From contig NZ_JAPFGP010000002.1 of assembly GCF_026241155.1 (NCBI RefSeq), forward strand, positions 372,001 to 436,000: DNA of 64,000 nt. Direction: 5' to 3'. The DNA comes from Paucibacter sp. PLA-PC-4. GTDB taxonomy: Bacteria > Pseudomonadota > Gammaproteobacteria > Burkholderiales > Burkholderiaceae_C. The notes beneath the pieces are model-generated. The model was given only the letters and a program-made list of their open reading frames with translations, was not told where the DNA came from and ran no database searches. Below are positions 1 through 7,962 of the stretch, piece after piece. The first letter of the stretch is position 1. Every line of letters begins with the position of its first letter. The position numbers were made by a program, and so were the translations under genes.

Positions 1-1
1 C

Positions 2-940
2 GGGCGCATGTTTGCGGCGCTGAACCTGGGACATTTCGGCACCAAGCTGCAAGGCTCCGACGATGGCGGTAAAACCTGGACCGAGCTGTCCGTGCCGAGC
101 TACCCGCCCCAGCCCGAGGGGGCCGAAGGCCCGGCCTGGAAGCTGCAGCAGATCTGGTCGCTGGAGCGGGTGGGCAGCACCTTGTGGGCCGGTACCAACC
201 CCGGTGGCTTGTTTCGCAGCGATGACGAGGGTGCGAGCTGGCGGCTGGTCGAGTCGCTATGGGGACGGCCCGAGCGCCTGGAGTGGTTTGGCGGTGGCTA
301 CGACTCGCCGGGCATCCACTCGATCTGCCCCTATCCCGGCCGGCCCGAGGAGCTGCTGCTGGGCATCTCCTGCGGCGGAGCCTGGCGCACGACTGACGGC
401 GCCGCGAACTGGGATCTGCGTGCTGCCGGCATGCGTGCCGACTTCATGCCGCCTGAGCGCCTGGACGAGCAGAACATCCAGGACCCGCACCGCATCCAGC
501 GCTGCGCCGGAGCGCCCGAGGTGCTGTGGTGCCAGCATCACTGTGGCATCTGGCGCTCGGTCGACAACGGCGCCTCCTGGCAGGAGCTCAAGGCCCGGCC
601 CTCCAGTTTCGGCTTCGCGGTGGCGGCCCATCCGCAGGATCCGGGCACGGCTTGGTTCGTGCCGGCCGTCAAGGACGAGCAGCGCGTGCCGGTCGATGCC
701 GCGCTGTGCGTGACCCGCACCCGCGATGGCGGCAAGAGCTTCGAGGTCTTGCGCGAGGGCCTGCCGCAAACCCATTGCTACGAGCTGATCTACCGCCATG
801 GGCTGGCGGTGGACGACAGTGGAGAGCGCCTGCTGATGGGCAGCACCACCGGCGGCCTGTGGGCCAGTGATGATGCCGGCGGGCGCTGGGCCGAGGTCTC
901 GCGCGGGCTGCCGCCGATCTATGCGCTGCGTTTTGGCTGA
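2..940 (+). CDS. BNR/sortilin-type repeat protein, 5' end outside the window
   Basis: The frame is open from the first bases of the window, so the N-terminus is probably missing; an ATG at 8 is the first internal start but has no clear ribosome binding site. The protein repeats Asp-box (BNR) elements of the form S-x-D-x-G-x-x-W, seen as SDDGGKTW near residue 20, SDDEGASW, TTDGAANW, SVDNGASW and TRDGGKSF. This is the pattern of VPS10/sortilin-like or exo-alpha-sialidase-like beta-propellers. Many bacterial members are annotated only as WD40/YVTN/BNR-like proteins. No enzyme activity can be assigned. Its 3' end overlaps the convergent truC gene by 22 bases. Confidence 0.75.
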   Translation, partial: GRMFAALNLGHFGTKLQGSDDGGKTWTELSVPSYPPQPEGAEGPAWKLQQIWSLERVGSTLWAGTNPGGLFRSDDEGASWRLVESLWGRPERLEWFGGGYDSPGIHSICPYPGRPEELLLGISCGGAWRTTDGAANWDLRAAGMRADFMPPERLDEQNIQDPHRIQRCAGAPEVLWCQHHCGIWRSVDNGASWQELKARPSSFGFAVAAHPQDPGTAWFVPAVKDEQRVPVDAALCVTRTRDGGKSFEVLREGLPQTHCYELIYRHGLAVDDSGERLLMGSTTGGLWASDDAGGRWAEVSRGLPPIYALRFG

Positions 941-1644
941 TCGACGAGCCAGTCGCCGCGCTCGCGCAGGGCATGCCACTCCGGCCCAGGCGGCGCCCGC
1001 AGGCACAGCGCCTCGCCGCTGATCGGGTGGCTGAAGCGCAGCTCCAGCCCGTGCAGCCAGAGCCGCTGCAGACCGAGGAAGCCGGCCACCGCGCGGTTTA
1101 ACGGGCCCTTGCCATGGGTGGCGTCGCCGATGATGGGGTGGGCGATGTGCTTCAGATGGCGGCGGATCTGGTGGCGCCGACCGCTTTCGGGATGGGCTTC
1201 GACCAGCGCATAGCGGCTGCTCGGGAATCGGGCATCGGCGGCCAAGGGCCACTCCACCCGGGCCAGCCGCTGCCAGCCGGTGCGTGCGGGCAGCAGTTGC
1301 TGGCCGGCCGAGGCGCGCTCGGGGTCTCGAGCCAGTGCATGGTCGATCAGCCCTTGTTCGGTCGGCCAGCCGCGCACCAGGGCCAGATAGCGCTTTTTCA
1401 TCGCGCCGCTCTCAAAGGCCTGGCCCAGCAGCGAGGCCGTTTCGCCGGACAGCGCGAACAGCAGCAGGCCCGAGGTGCCCTTGTCCAGCCGGTGAGCCGG
1501 CCAGACGGGGCGGCCCAACTGGTCGCGCAGCATCTGCAGCGCAAAGCGCTGCTCCTGGGCATCCAGCGCGGTGCGGTGCACCAGCAGGCCGGGCGGCTTG
1601 TCGATGGCGACGAGGTGTTCGTCGATGTGGAGGATCTGCAACAT
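919..1644 (-). CDS. truC: tRNA pseudouridine(65) synthase TruC
   Basis: This 241-residue RluA-family enzyme matches TruC, which converts U65 of some tRNAs to pseudouridine. The catalytic motif HRLDKGTSG contains the nucleophilic Asp54. The C-terminal part shows GRRHQIRRHLKHIAHPIIGD, the family's RNA-binding and active-site block, followed by LHGLELRFSHP. The start MLQILHIDEHLVAIDKP matches the E. coli TruC N-terminus (MLEILYQDEWLVAVNKP), so I chose 1644 rather than the longer open frame reaching 1785. The gene converges on the BNR gene with a short overlap. Length and motifs are normal for TruC. Confidence 0.9.
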   Translation of the reverse strand: MLQILHIDEHLVAIDKPPGLLVHRTALDAQEQRFALQMLRDQLGRPVWPAHRLDKGTSGLLLFALSGETASLLGQAFESGAMKKRYLALVRGWPTEQGLIDHALARDPERASAGQQLLPARTGWQRLARVEWPLAADARFPSSRYALVEAHPESGRRHQIRRHLKHIAHPIIGDATHGKGPLNRAVAGFLGLQRLWLHGLELRFSHPISGEALCLRAPPGPEWHALRERGDWLVDQPKRSA

Positions 1645-1831
1645 CAAGTGGCGTGATGGAGTGCGCGCTTGTCCCCGGCTTGCGGGGCAAAGGGCATTGA
1701 TTTGGGCGAGAAACGGTCGCTTACTAGGATTAACCCCAAAAGGGGGGAATGACAGCGAGGAGGGTCCTCGAAAGAATTCTGTCATCGCTTGTGCTCATCA
1801 TCGATCTACCGCCAGCCCCCTGGAGTTCACC

Positions 1832-1963
1832 ATGCCGCAAATCCTGCCCGTCGGACACCGCTCGCTGCTTGCCTCGGCCCGGGCCTGGCTGCTGCAAAAA
1901 CTGGGTCGCGAGCCCGAGGCCTGGCCGCCGCGTCAGCGCGTGACCCGCTCCCTGCTCAGCTGA
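1832..1963 (+). CDS. Small hypothetical basic protein (43 aa)
   Basis: The ATG at 1832 is preceded by GGAG at a suitable distance (tggagttcacc). The product is MPQILPVGHRSLL followed by an Arg-, Pro- and Trp-containing basic tail ending RQRVTRSLLS. I do not recognise it. It lies in the 310-bp gap between truC and the YchJ-family gene and overlaps the 3' end of the latter by 8 bases. Two short inverted repeats upstream (CCCC-AAAA-GGGG near 1735-1746 and CGAGGA-GGG-TCCTCG near 1755-1770) could belong to its promoter region. Support is only the ribosome binding site and the open frame. Confidence 0.35.
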   Translation: MPQILPVGHRSLLASARAWLLQKLGREPEAWPPRQRVTRSLLS

Positions 1964-2363
1964 GTTCACCGTCTAGGTAGTACCAGGCGCCGTGCTCGCG
2001 CACGAAGCGGCTGTTTTCCTGCAGGCGATGGGCGCGGCCGCCCAGCTTGCTGCGGGCGACGAACGCCACCGTCGCATGGTCGGCGTCCTGCCGCAGATGG
2101 TCCCTGACTTCGAGGCCCAGCCATTTGAGCCCCGGCTCATCGGGCAGCAGCGCCGCCGGTCGGGTGTCGGCATGCCAGCTGGCCAGCAAATAGCCACTCA
2201 GGCCGCGCACATAGGCGCTGTAGCGGGAGCGCATCAAGGCCTCGGCGTCGGGCGCTAGCAGGCCCTGGCCGGCGGCAAAAGCGGCGTGCCAGCGGCCACA
2301 GCAGTCTTGATAGTTCGAAGTCTTGCCGCAAGGGCAGTGGTCATTGGCGGCCATGCTCGTCAT
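1956..2363 (-). CDS. YchJ-family (UPF0225) SEC-C motif protein
   Basis: This 135-residue protein has an N-terminal SEC-C-like zinc motif, CPCGK...DCCGRWH (Cys10, Cys12, Cys21, Cys22). The central block EALMRSRYSAYVRGLSGYLLASWH is diagnostic of the YchJ family. The C-terminal part has the NTF2-like fold expected for the family (FVARSKLGGRAHRLQENSRF). The molecular role of YchJ proteins is not established. The start codon at 2363 overlaps the stop of the upstream MarR-GNAT gene (ATGA type), implying translational coupling; a second in-frame ATG at 2354 is also possible. Confidence 0.85.
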   Translation of the reverse strand: MTSMAANDHCPCGKTSNYQDCCGRWHAAFAAGQGLLAPDAEALMRSRYSAYVRGLSGYLLASWHADTRPAALLPDEPGLKWLGLEVRDHLRQDADHATVAFVARSKLGGRAHRLQENSRFVREHGAWYYLDGELS

Positions 2364-3316
2364 TTCAGATCCAGCTCCCAGGTCTCTGCGAGCTGATCAT
2401 GCCCGAAGCTGTGATGCGGCTCGCTGTGCATCAGCCGGTAGCCCTCGGCCTGGTAGATGCCCCGGGCGGCGGCGAGCAGGCTGTTGGTCCACAGCGTGAT
2501 CTGCCGGTAGCCGGCTTCCCGCGCGAAGGCCGTGCAGGCCCGCACCAACTGCCGCCCTAGGCCCAGACCGCGCGCCTCGGGCTCGACCAGCAGCAGGCGA
2601 AGCTGGGCCACGCCGGGCCGCTCGGTGCCCTGCTCGTCGCGGGCCTGGACCAGGAAGACGCAGCCCAGGCGCTGGTCTTCGCCGTCCTCGTGTTCGGCAA
2701 TCCAGCCCCGCTCGCGGTGTGGCTGCCACTGCTCGACGAACTGCGCGGCGATGCGGGCCACCATGGCCTCGAAGCTCAGATCCCAGCCGAACTCCCGCGC
2801 GTAGAGGGCGCCGTGGCGTGACACCACCCAGCCCAGATCCCCGGGCACCAGCGCACGCAGCCTGGGGCTCGCAGTGGGGCCGCCCTCCAGCAAGTGCTGC
2901 ACCTCGCTCATGGCCCGCAACAGCCGCGCCTGCTGGGCGCTGTTGAGCTTGCCCAGCATCTCGGCCGTTTGCGTCTGCGAGCCTTGTTCCAGCGGTGCGA
3001 AGGCGCGCCGACCGGCCGCCGTCAGGCTCAGCAGACTCTGGCGCGCATCGGCCGGGTTGGCGCGGGCCTTGATCAGGCCGCGCTCGCGCAGGCCGCGCAG
3101 CAGCCGGCTCAGATAACCGCCGTCCAGGCGCAGCTCACGGCTGAGTTCGACGGCGCTGAGCTGGGGCTGGTGCGCCAACTCCCACAGAACGCGGGCCTCG
3201 GTCAGTGAGAACTCGCTATGGGCCAGGCCCTCGTCGAGTACGCCGATGCGGCGCGTGTAGAAGCGGTTGAAGGCGCGCACGGCGCCGGCGGGCTCGATCA
3301 GGCTTGGCGCATCCAT
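2360..3316 (-). CDS. MarR-family regulator fused to a GNAT acetyltransferase
   Basis: The 318-residue product joins a winged-helix MarR domain (about residues 10-145) to a C-terminal GNAT domain (about 155-318). The MarR part has EFSLTEARVLWELA, the recognition region LRLDGGYLSRLLRGLRERGL and the wing NPADARQSLLSLTAAG. The acetyl-CoA-binding motif A is EARGLGLGRQL. Such fusions are common in proteobacteria; their ligands are mostly unknown. An upstream open frame adds 17 codons, but these would run through a perfect palindrome that looks like the operator, so I chose ATG 3316. The gene is divergent from uvrD and followed by the coupled YchJ-family gene. Confidence 0.85.
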   Translation of the reverse strand: MDAPSLIEPAGAVRAFNRFYTRRIGVLDEGLAHSEFSLTEARVLWELAHQPQLSAVELSRELRLDGGYLSRLLRGLRERGLIKARANPADARQSLLSLTAAGRRAFAPLEQGSQTQTAEMLGKLNSAQQARLLRAMSEVQHLLEGGPTASPRLRALVPGDLGWVVSRHGALYAREFGWDLSFEAMVARIAAQFVEQWQPHRERGWIAEHEDGEDQRLGCVFLVQARDEQGTERPGVAQLRLLLVEPEARGLGLGRQLVRACTAFAREAGYRQITLWTNSLLAAARGIYQAEGYRLMHSEPHHSFGHDQLAETWELDLK

Positions 3317-3328
3317 GATGCCGATCTT

Positions 3329-3363
3329 CGACCAGATACTTGCTTTTGGCAAGTATCTGGTCG
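3329..3363. promoter_or_regulatory. 15-bp perfect inverted repeat, probable MarR-type operator
   Basis: Bases 3329-3343 (CGACCAGATACTTGC) are exactly repeated in inverse at 3349-3363 around a 5-base centre TTTTG. The core ACTTGC-N5-GCAAGT has the form of MarR-family sites. It lies 13 bases upstream of the MarR-GNAT start and 17 bases upstream of the uvrD start, and covers the uvrD -35 element. Autoregulation plus control of uvrD is the natural reading; ligand and binding are inference. Confidence 0.75.
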
Positions 3364-3374
3364 CCAACTAGAAT
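3346..3374 (+). promoter_or_regulatory. Sigma-70 promoter of uvrD
   Basis: TTGGCA (3346-3351) and TAGAAT (3369-3374) each match the sigma-70 consensus at 5 of 6 positions and are separated by exactly 17 bases. Transcription would start near 3380-3382, on or next to the uvrD ATG at 3381, so the mRNA would be leaderless. The -35 hexamer sits inside the palindrome at 3329-3363. Confidence 0.65.
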
Positions 3375-3380
3375 GCAGTG

Positions 3381-5783
3381 ATGAGTGAGCATCCCCAAGA
3401 CGAGTTGTTCGCGCCGCCGCCTGAGGCCGCTGGCGGACTGTTGAAGAACCTCAATCCCGAGCAGTACGCGGCCGTCACCGCGCCGGCCGAGCCGGCCCTG
3501 ATCCTGGCTGGCGCCGGCTCGGGCAAGACCCGGGTGCTGACCACGCGCATCGCTTGGCTTATGCAGACGGGCCAGGTCTCGCCCGGCGGCGTGATGGCGG
3601 TGACTTTCACGAACAAGGCATCCAAGGAGATGCAGACACGTTTGTCTGCGATGCTGCCGGTGAATGTGCGCGGCATGTGGATCGGCACCTTCCATGGTTT
3701 GTGCAACCGGTTCTTGCGCGCCCACTGGAAACTGGCCGGTCTGCCGCAGGGCTTCCAGATCCTCGATTCCAGCGACACGGTCTCGGCGATCAAGCGGGTG
3801 ATCAAGGCGATGAAACTGGACGAGGAGCGCTTTGTTCCCAAGCAGGTCAGCTGGTTCATCGCCGGTGCTAAAGAGGACGGGCTGCGCCCGAAGGACATCG
3901 AGGCCTTTGACGAGCAGATGAAGACCCAGGTCTTGATCTACCAGGCCTTCGAGGACCAGTGCGCCCGCGAAGGCGTGGTCGACTTCGCCGAGCTGATGCT
4001 GCGCTCCTACGAGCTGATGCGCGACAACCAGGCGGTGCGCGAGCATTACCAGCGCCGCTTCCATCACATCCTGGTCGATGAGTTCCAGGACACCAACAAG
4101 CTGCAATACGCCTGGCTCAAGATGTTCGCGCCACCGGGGCGGGGTCAATCGGTGTTGGCGGTCGGCGACGACGACCAGAGCATCTACGCGTTTCGCGGCG
4201 CGCGGGTCGGCAATATGGCCGACTTCGAGCGCGAGTATCGGGTCAAGCGTGTGATCAAACTGGAGCAGAACTACCGCAGCTTCGGCAACATTCTGGATTC
4301 GGCCAATGAGTTGATCAGCCGCAACACCAAACGTTTGGGCAAGGACCTGCGCACCGACGCCGGCCCCGGCGAGCCGGTGCGGGTCTACGAGGCGGCCAGC
4401 GATTTCGCCGAGGCGCAGTGGCTGATCGAGGAGGCTCAGGCCATGCATCGCGGCGGCATCGAGCGCAAGGAAATCGCCGTGCTCTACCGCAGCAATGCGC
4501 AGTCGCGGGTGATCGAGTCGGCGCTGTTCAATGCCGGCATTCCTTATCGCGTCTATGGCGGCCTGCGCTTTTTCGAGCGGGCCGAGGTCAAGCATGCGCT
4601 GTCCTATCTGCGCCTCTTGGAGAACCCGAACGACGACACCAGCTTTCTTCGCGTCGTCAACTTCCCGACGCGCGGCATCGGCGCGCGCGCAATCGAGCTC
4701 CTGCAGGACGCGGCCCGCGCCTCCGGGCGCAGCCTCTACCAGAGCGTCAGTGCGGTGGCCGGCAAAGCAGGCAGCAATCTGCAGGGCTTCACCGCGCTGA
4801 TCGACTCGACTCGCAACCTGACGCAAGGCCTGACGCTGCGCGAGATCATTGAGCAGATCCTGGAGGTGTCCGGCCTCAGCGAGTTCTACCGCAACGACAA
4901 GGACGGCGCGGAGCGGCTGGAGAATCTGGGCGAACTCATCAACGCGGCCGAGGCTTTCGTGACGCAGGAGGGCTTCGGCAAGGATGCGGTCGCGCTGCCG
5001 GTGGACGAGTTGTCGCCGGGTGCGATTGCCCAGGGACTGCCGGCCGCAGTGGCTGCGGCCAACTTCACGCCCGATGCCGAGACCGGCGAGATCATGTCGC
5101 CGCTTGCCGCCTTTCTGACCCATGCCTCGCTGGAGGCGGGCGACAACCAGGCTCAGGCCGGCCAGGACGCGGTGCAGCTGATGACCGTGCACTCTGCCAA
5201 AGGTCTGGAGTTCGATGCGGTCTTCATCACGGGCCTGGAAGAGGGCCTGTTCCCGCATGAGAACTCGCTGTCAGACAGCGACGGTCTGGAGGAAGAGCGT
5301 CGCCTGATGTATGTGGCAATCACGCGGGCGCGCCAGCGCCTGTACCTGTGCTTCAGCCAGACCCGCATGCTGCACGGCCAAACCCGCTACAACGTCAAGA
5401 GCCGCTTCTTCGACGAACTGCCCGAGGCCGCGCTGAAATGGCTGACGCCTCGCAACCAGGGCTTTGGCTCGGGCTTTGCGAAGGAGTACCAGGATGCATG
5501 GTCGCGCGGCTCGGGGCTGAAGTCCATGGTCGGCGCCGGTCGTGTCAATCACGAGAAGGCCGCCTGGGCCCAACCGCCCGTGCCCCCCTCGATGCAGAAG
5601 AAGGAAGACAAGGAACACGGCGGCCTGAAGGTCGGCAAGGGCGTGTTCCACACCAAGTTCGGTGAGGGTGTGCTGGTGACCTTGGAGGGCAGCGGCCAGG
5701 ATGCACGGGCTCAGGTCAATTTCGGGCGGCACGGCATGAAGTGGCTGGCCTTGAGCGTGGCCAAGCTGACGCCCATCGACTGA
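3381..5783 (+). CDS. uvrD: DNA helicase II, UvrD/PcrA family
   Basis: This 800-residue superfamily 1A 3'-5' helicase unwinds DNA in nucleotide excision and mismatch repair. All helicase motifs are visible: the Q motif LNPEQYAAV, Walker A GAGSGKT (residues 44-50), motif Ia TFTNKAS, motif II VDEFQDTN, motif III GDDDQSIYAFRGA, and motifs V and VI in the C-terminal half (VHSAKGLEFDAVF, YVAITRARQRLYL). The C-terminal segment VGKGVFHTKFGEGVLVTLEG is the Tudor-like module found in UvrD and PcrA. ATG 3381 is preceded in frame by GTG 3378; neither has a Shine-Dalgarno sequence, consistent with the leaderless promoter described separately. Confidence 0.93.
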   Translation: MSEHPQDELFAPPPEAAGGLLKNLNPEQYAAVTAPAEPALILAGAGSGKTRVLTTRIAWLMQTGQVSPGGVMAVTFTNKASKEMQTRLSAMLPVNVRGMWIGTFHGLCNRFLRAHWKLAGLPQGFQILDSSDTVSAIKRVIKAMKLDEERFVPKQVSWFIAGAKEDGLRPKDIEAFDEQMKTQVLIYQAFEDQCAREGVVDFAELMLRSYELMRDNQAVREHYQRRFHHILVDEFQDTNKLQYAWLKMFAPPGRGQSVLAVGDDDQSIYAFRGARVGNMADFEREYRVKRVIKLEQNYRSFGNILDSANELISRNTKRLGKDLRTDAGPGEPVRVYEAASDFAEAQWLIEEAQAMHRGGIERKEIAVLYRSNAQSRVIESALFNAGIPYRVYGGLRFFERAEVKHALSYLRLLENPNDDTSFLRVVNFPTRGIGARAIELLQDAARASGRSLYQSVSAVAGKAGSNLQGFTALIDSTRNLTQGLTLREIIEQILEVSGLSEFYRNDKDGAERLENLGELINAAEAFVTQEGFGKDAVALPVDELSPGAIAQGLPAAVAAANFTPDAETGEIMSPLAAFLTHASLEAGDNQAQAGQDAVQLMTVHSAKGLEFDAVFITGLEEGLFPHENSLSDSDGLEEERRLMYVAITRARQRLYLCFSQTRMLHGQTRYNVKSRFFDELPEAALKWLTPRNQGFGSGFAKEYQDAWSRGSGLKSMVGAGRVNHEKAAWAQPPVPPSMQKKEDKEHGGLKVGKGVFHTKFGEGVLVTLEGSGQDARAQVNFGRHGMKWLALSVAKLTPID

Positions 5784-5847
5784 TCGGGGGGCGCTGAGCG
5801 CACAGTGCAGCCCCCGGCGGCGCGGGGATGTGCGGGCTTGTGCGGGG

Positions 5848-5887
5848 AAGTTACAGGTACGTCATCGGCAGGACATGGCTCGGTCAT
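5848..5887 (+). promoter_or_regulatory. Probable Pho box array upstream of the first phoX
   Basis: Four 7-base units at exact 11-base spacing resemble the PhoB half-site CTGTCAT: AAGTTAC (5848-5854), ACGTCAT (5859-5865), AGGACAT (5870-5876) and CGGTCAT (5881-5887). A weak -10-like TAGGCT follows at 5898-5903. The array ends 54 bases before the start codon. It is more degenerate than the array before the second phoX, but phasing and position agree. Confidence 0.55.
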
Positions 5888-5941
5888 CGCGGCGGCCTAG
5901 GCTGCCGCGCTTCCTGTTGTCACTTCCGAGGAGTGCTTGAA

Positions 5942-7804
5942 ATGTCCCATTTGACCGACCGATTCCGCGCCGAATTTGCCGCCGCCCAAGACCGTGCCGA
6001 ACTGCAGTCCGTGCCCGGCCAGATGTTCGAGGAGGTGCTGGCCCAGGCCCAGGTGCAGCGCCGCAGCCTGCTGCGCGGCAGCTTGGGAGCGTCCATCACG
6101 GCCGCCTTCGGCTCGGGCCTGCTGGCGGCCTGCGGTGGCGGTGACGATGATGTCCTGCCGACCCCACCGGTCACCCCGACTCCCACGCCTGTGAGCTATG
6201 ACGTCGGCTTCAAGCGGGTTGCGGCGGCCATCGGCGACGGTGTCTTCGTGCCCGAGGGCTACACGGTGGATGTGCTGTTTTCGGCCGGTGATGCAGTCGT
6301 CGCCGGCGCCACCCCGTTCACCGGCAGCTATCTGACCTCGGCACAGACCGAGCAGATCGCCGGCGGCAACCATGACGGCATGCACTTCTTCGAGCTGCCC
6401 GGCGTCGATCCGCTCAAGGGTGGCCTGCTGGCGATGAACCACGAGGCTCCCGATGCCCAGATTCTCGCCGCCGACACCAGCTATGACCCCGCCACCGCCA
6501 GTGCCGAGCGCAAAAAGATCGTACTGTCTTCGGTGGGCGTGTCCGTCATCGAGGTGGAGCTGACCGGCGGCAAGTGGACCGTCAAGAAGAACTCGGCCTA
6601 CAACAAGCGCTACACCGGCAACAGCCTCTACAAGGTCAGCGGCCCGGCCGCCAGCGTGGTCGGCGCCACTGTGGTTGGCACACTCAACAACTGTGCCAGC
6701 GGTCCCACCCCTTGGGGCACGTACCTGACCTGCGAGGAAACCACCGACAACTATCTGGATCCGACCCAGCCCGCCACCGGCTATGGCTGGGTGGTCGAGA
6801 TCGACCCGCGCGGCGAGCTCACCGGCCAGCCGGTCAAGCGCACCGCGCTGGGCCGCTTCGATCACGAGAACACCGCCTTCGCACTGGACGCCGACAACAC
6901 GATGGCCCTGTACATGGGCGACGACGGCACGCCGGGCTGCATCTACAAATTCGTCCCCACAGCCAAGTACAACCCCAGTGATCGCGCCTCCAACAGTGGC
7001 CTGCTGGACAACGGCGTCCTGTACGCTGCCAAGTTCAATGCCGACGGTACTGGCAGCTGGGTGGCGCTGGTCCAGGGGCAGAACGGCCTTGTCGCCGGTG
7101 CCGCCGATCCGGGCAACTTCACGCAAAGCGCCACCGCTCCGGCCCCGAGCAAGATCGACTTCCTGAGCCAGGCCGATGTGCTGATCAACACCAAGGCTGC
7201 CGCCCGCGTGGCCGGCGCGACCCTGATGGATCGACCCGAATGGATCACGGTCGCCCCGGACAAGAAGGTCTATTGCACGTTAACCAACAACGGTGGTCGC
7301 CAGATCACAGATGCGGCCAACCCGCGCAAGAACAACTCGCATGGCCATATCGTCCGCTGGACCGAGGACGGCGGCACGGTTGGCGCCAAGACCTTCAAGT
7401 GGGAGGTCTTCCTGCTGGCCGGCGATTCGCGCCTGGCCGCCGACAATCTGAAGGGCAATATCAACGGCGACACCTTCTCCAGCCCCGACGGCCTGCGTGT
7501 CGACCCCAAGGGCCGTCTGTGGGTGCAGACCGATGCCGGCACCGGCAGCTCGATCACCAACACCTTCGGCAACAACGCGATGTACTACATCGACCAGACG
7601 ACGAAGGCCTCGACTCGCTTCCTGGTGGGGCCGAACGGCTGCGAAATCACCGGGCTGGCCTACACTCCGGATCTGACGACCTTTTTCATCAACATCCAGC
7701 ACCCCACCGGCAACTGGCCTTCGAACGTGCAGGGCAACAGCCTGCCCCCGCGCTCCTCGACCATCGTCGTGAGGCGCAACGACGGCAAGCCAGTCGGCGC
7801 CTGA
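5942..7804 (+). CDS. PhoX-family (DUF839) Tat-exported phosphatase, copy 1
   Basis: The 620-residue protein belongs to the PhoX/DUF839 family, which includes calcium- and iron-dependent periplasmic alkaline phosphatases. The N-terminus carries a twin-arginine signal (RRSLLRGSLGAS, about residues 40-51) ending in a lipobox-like LLAACGGG, so it may be a Tat-exported lipoprotein. Family blocks are present: NHDGMHFFELPG, LLAMNHEAPD, NNCASGPTPWGTYLTCEE, GRFDHENTAF, MGDDGTPGCIYKF and MDRPEWITV. ATG 5942 was chosen because GAGGAG lies at the right distance and the Tat motif then sits near the N-terminus; the open frame continues further upstream. A second paralogue follows, and both have Pho-box-like promoters. 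Substrate specificity is inferred from the family. Confidence 0.88.
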   Translation: MSHLTDRFRAEFAAAQDRAELQSVPGQMFEEVLAQAQVQRRSLLRGSLGASITAAFGSGLLAACGGGDDDVLPTPPVTPTPTPVSYDVGFKRVAAAIGDGVFVPEGYTVDVLFSAGDAVVAGATPFTGSYLTSAQTEQIAGGNHDGMHFFELPGVDPLKGGLLAMNHEAPDAQILAADTSYDPATASAERKKIVLSSVGVSVIEVELTGGKWTVKKNSAYNKRYTGNSLYKVSGPAASVVGATVVGTLNNCASGPTPWGTYLTCEETTDNYLDPTQPATGYGWVVEIDPRGELTGQPVKRTALGRFDHENTAFALDADNTMALYMGDDGTPGCIYKFVPTAKYNPSDRASNSGLLDNGVLYAAKFNADGTGSWVALVQGQNGLVAGAADPGNFTQSATAPAPSKIDFLSQADVLINTKAAARVAGATLMDRPEWITVAPDKKVYCTLTNNGGRQITDAANPRKNNSHGHIVRWTEDGGTVGAKTFKWEVFLLAGDSRLAADNLKGNINGDTFSSPDGLRVDPKGRLWVQTDAGTGSSITNTFGNNAMYYIDQTTKASTRFLVGPNGCEITGLAYTPDLTTFFINIQHPTGNWPSNVQGNSLPPRSSTIVVRRNDGKPVGA

Positions 7805-7813
7805 GCCCACGAG

Positions 7814-7844
7814 GCCATCATCGCGCTGACGGCGCGATGATGGC
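7814..7844. terminator. Strong hairpin between the two phoX genes
   Basis: GCCATCATCGCGC (7814-7826) pairs perfectly with 7832-7844 around the loop TGACG, a 13-bp stem beginning 10 bases after the first phoX stop codon. There is no T-tract, so it may act as an mRNA 3' stabiliser or a poor terminator rather than a classical intrinsic terminator. Confidence 0.55.
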
Positions 7845-7871
7845 GGTGCCGCGTGAGACGCTTCGGGAGGC

Positions 7872-7911
7872 GTGTCACGCGGCTGTCACCGATGCGTCAC
7901 GAGCGTTTCAC
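7872..7911 (+). promoter_or_regulatory. Tandem Pho box upstream of the second phoX
   Basis: Four half-sites lie at exactly 11-base intervals: GTGTCAC (7872-7878), CTGTCAC (7883-7889), GCGTCAC (7894-7900) and GTTTCAC (7905-7911). The PhoB recognition unit is CTGTCAT repeated every 11 bases, so this equals two adjacent Pho boxes. The array ends 51 bases before the start codon, with a weak -10-like CAGACT at 7922-7927. Control by PhoB under phosphate limitation is the inference. Confidence 0.75.
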
Positions 7912-7962
7912 CGCCCATGCGCAGACTGCGCTGCTTCAAGCAAGCACCAGAGGCAGTCCCAC

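Noticed and set aside
3317-3367. Extension of the MarR-GNAT protein to a start at 3367.
   Set aside because: The extra 17 codons run through the perfect palindrome and the uvrD promoter; ATG 3316 gives the normal MarR start.
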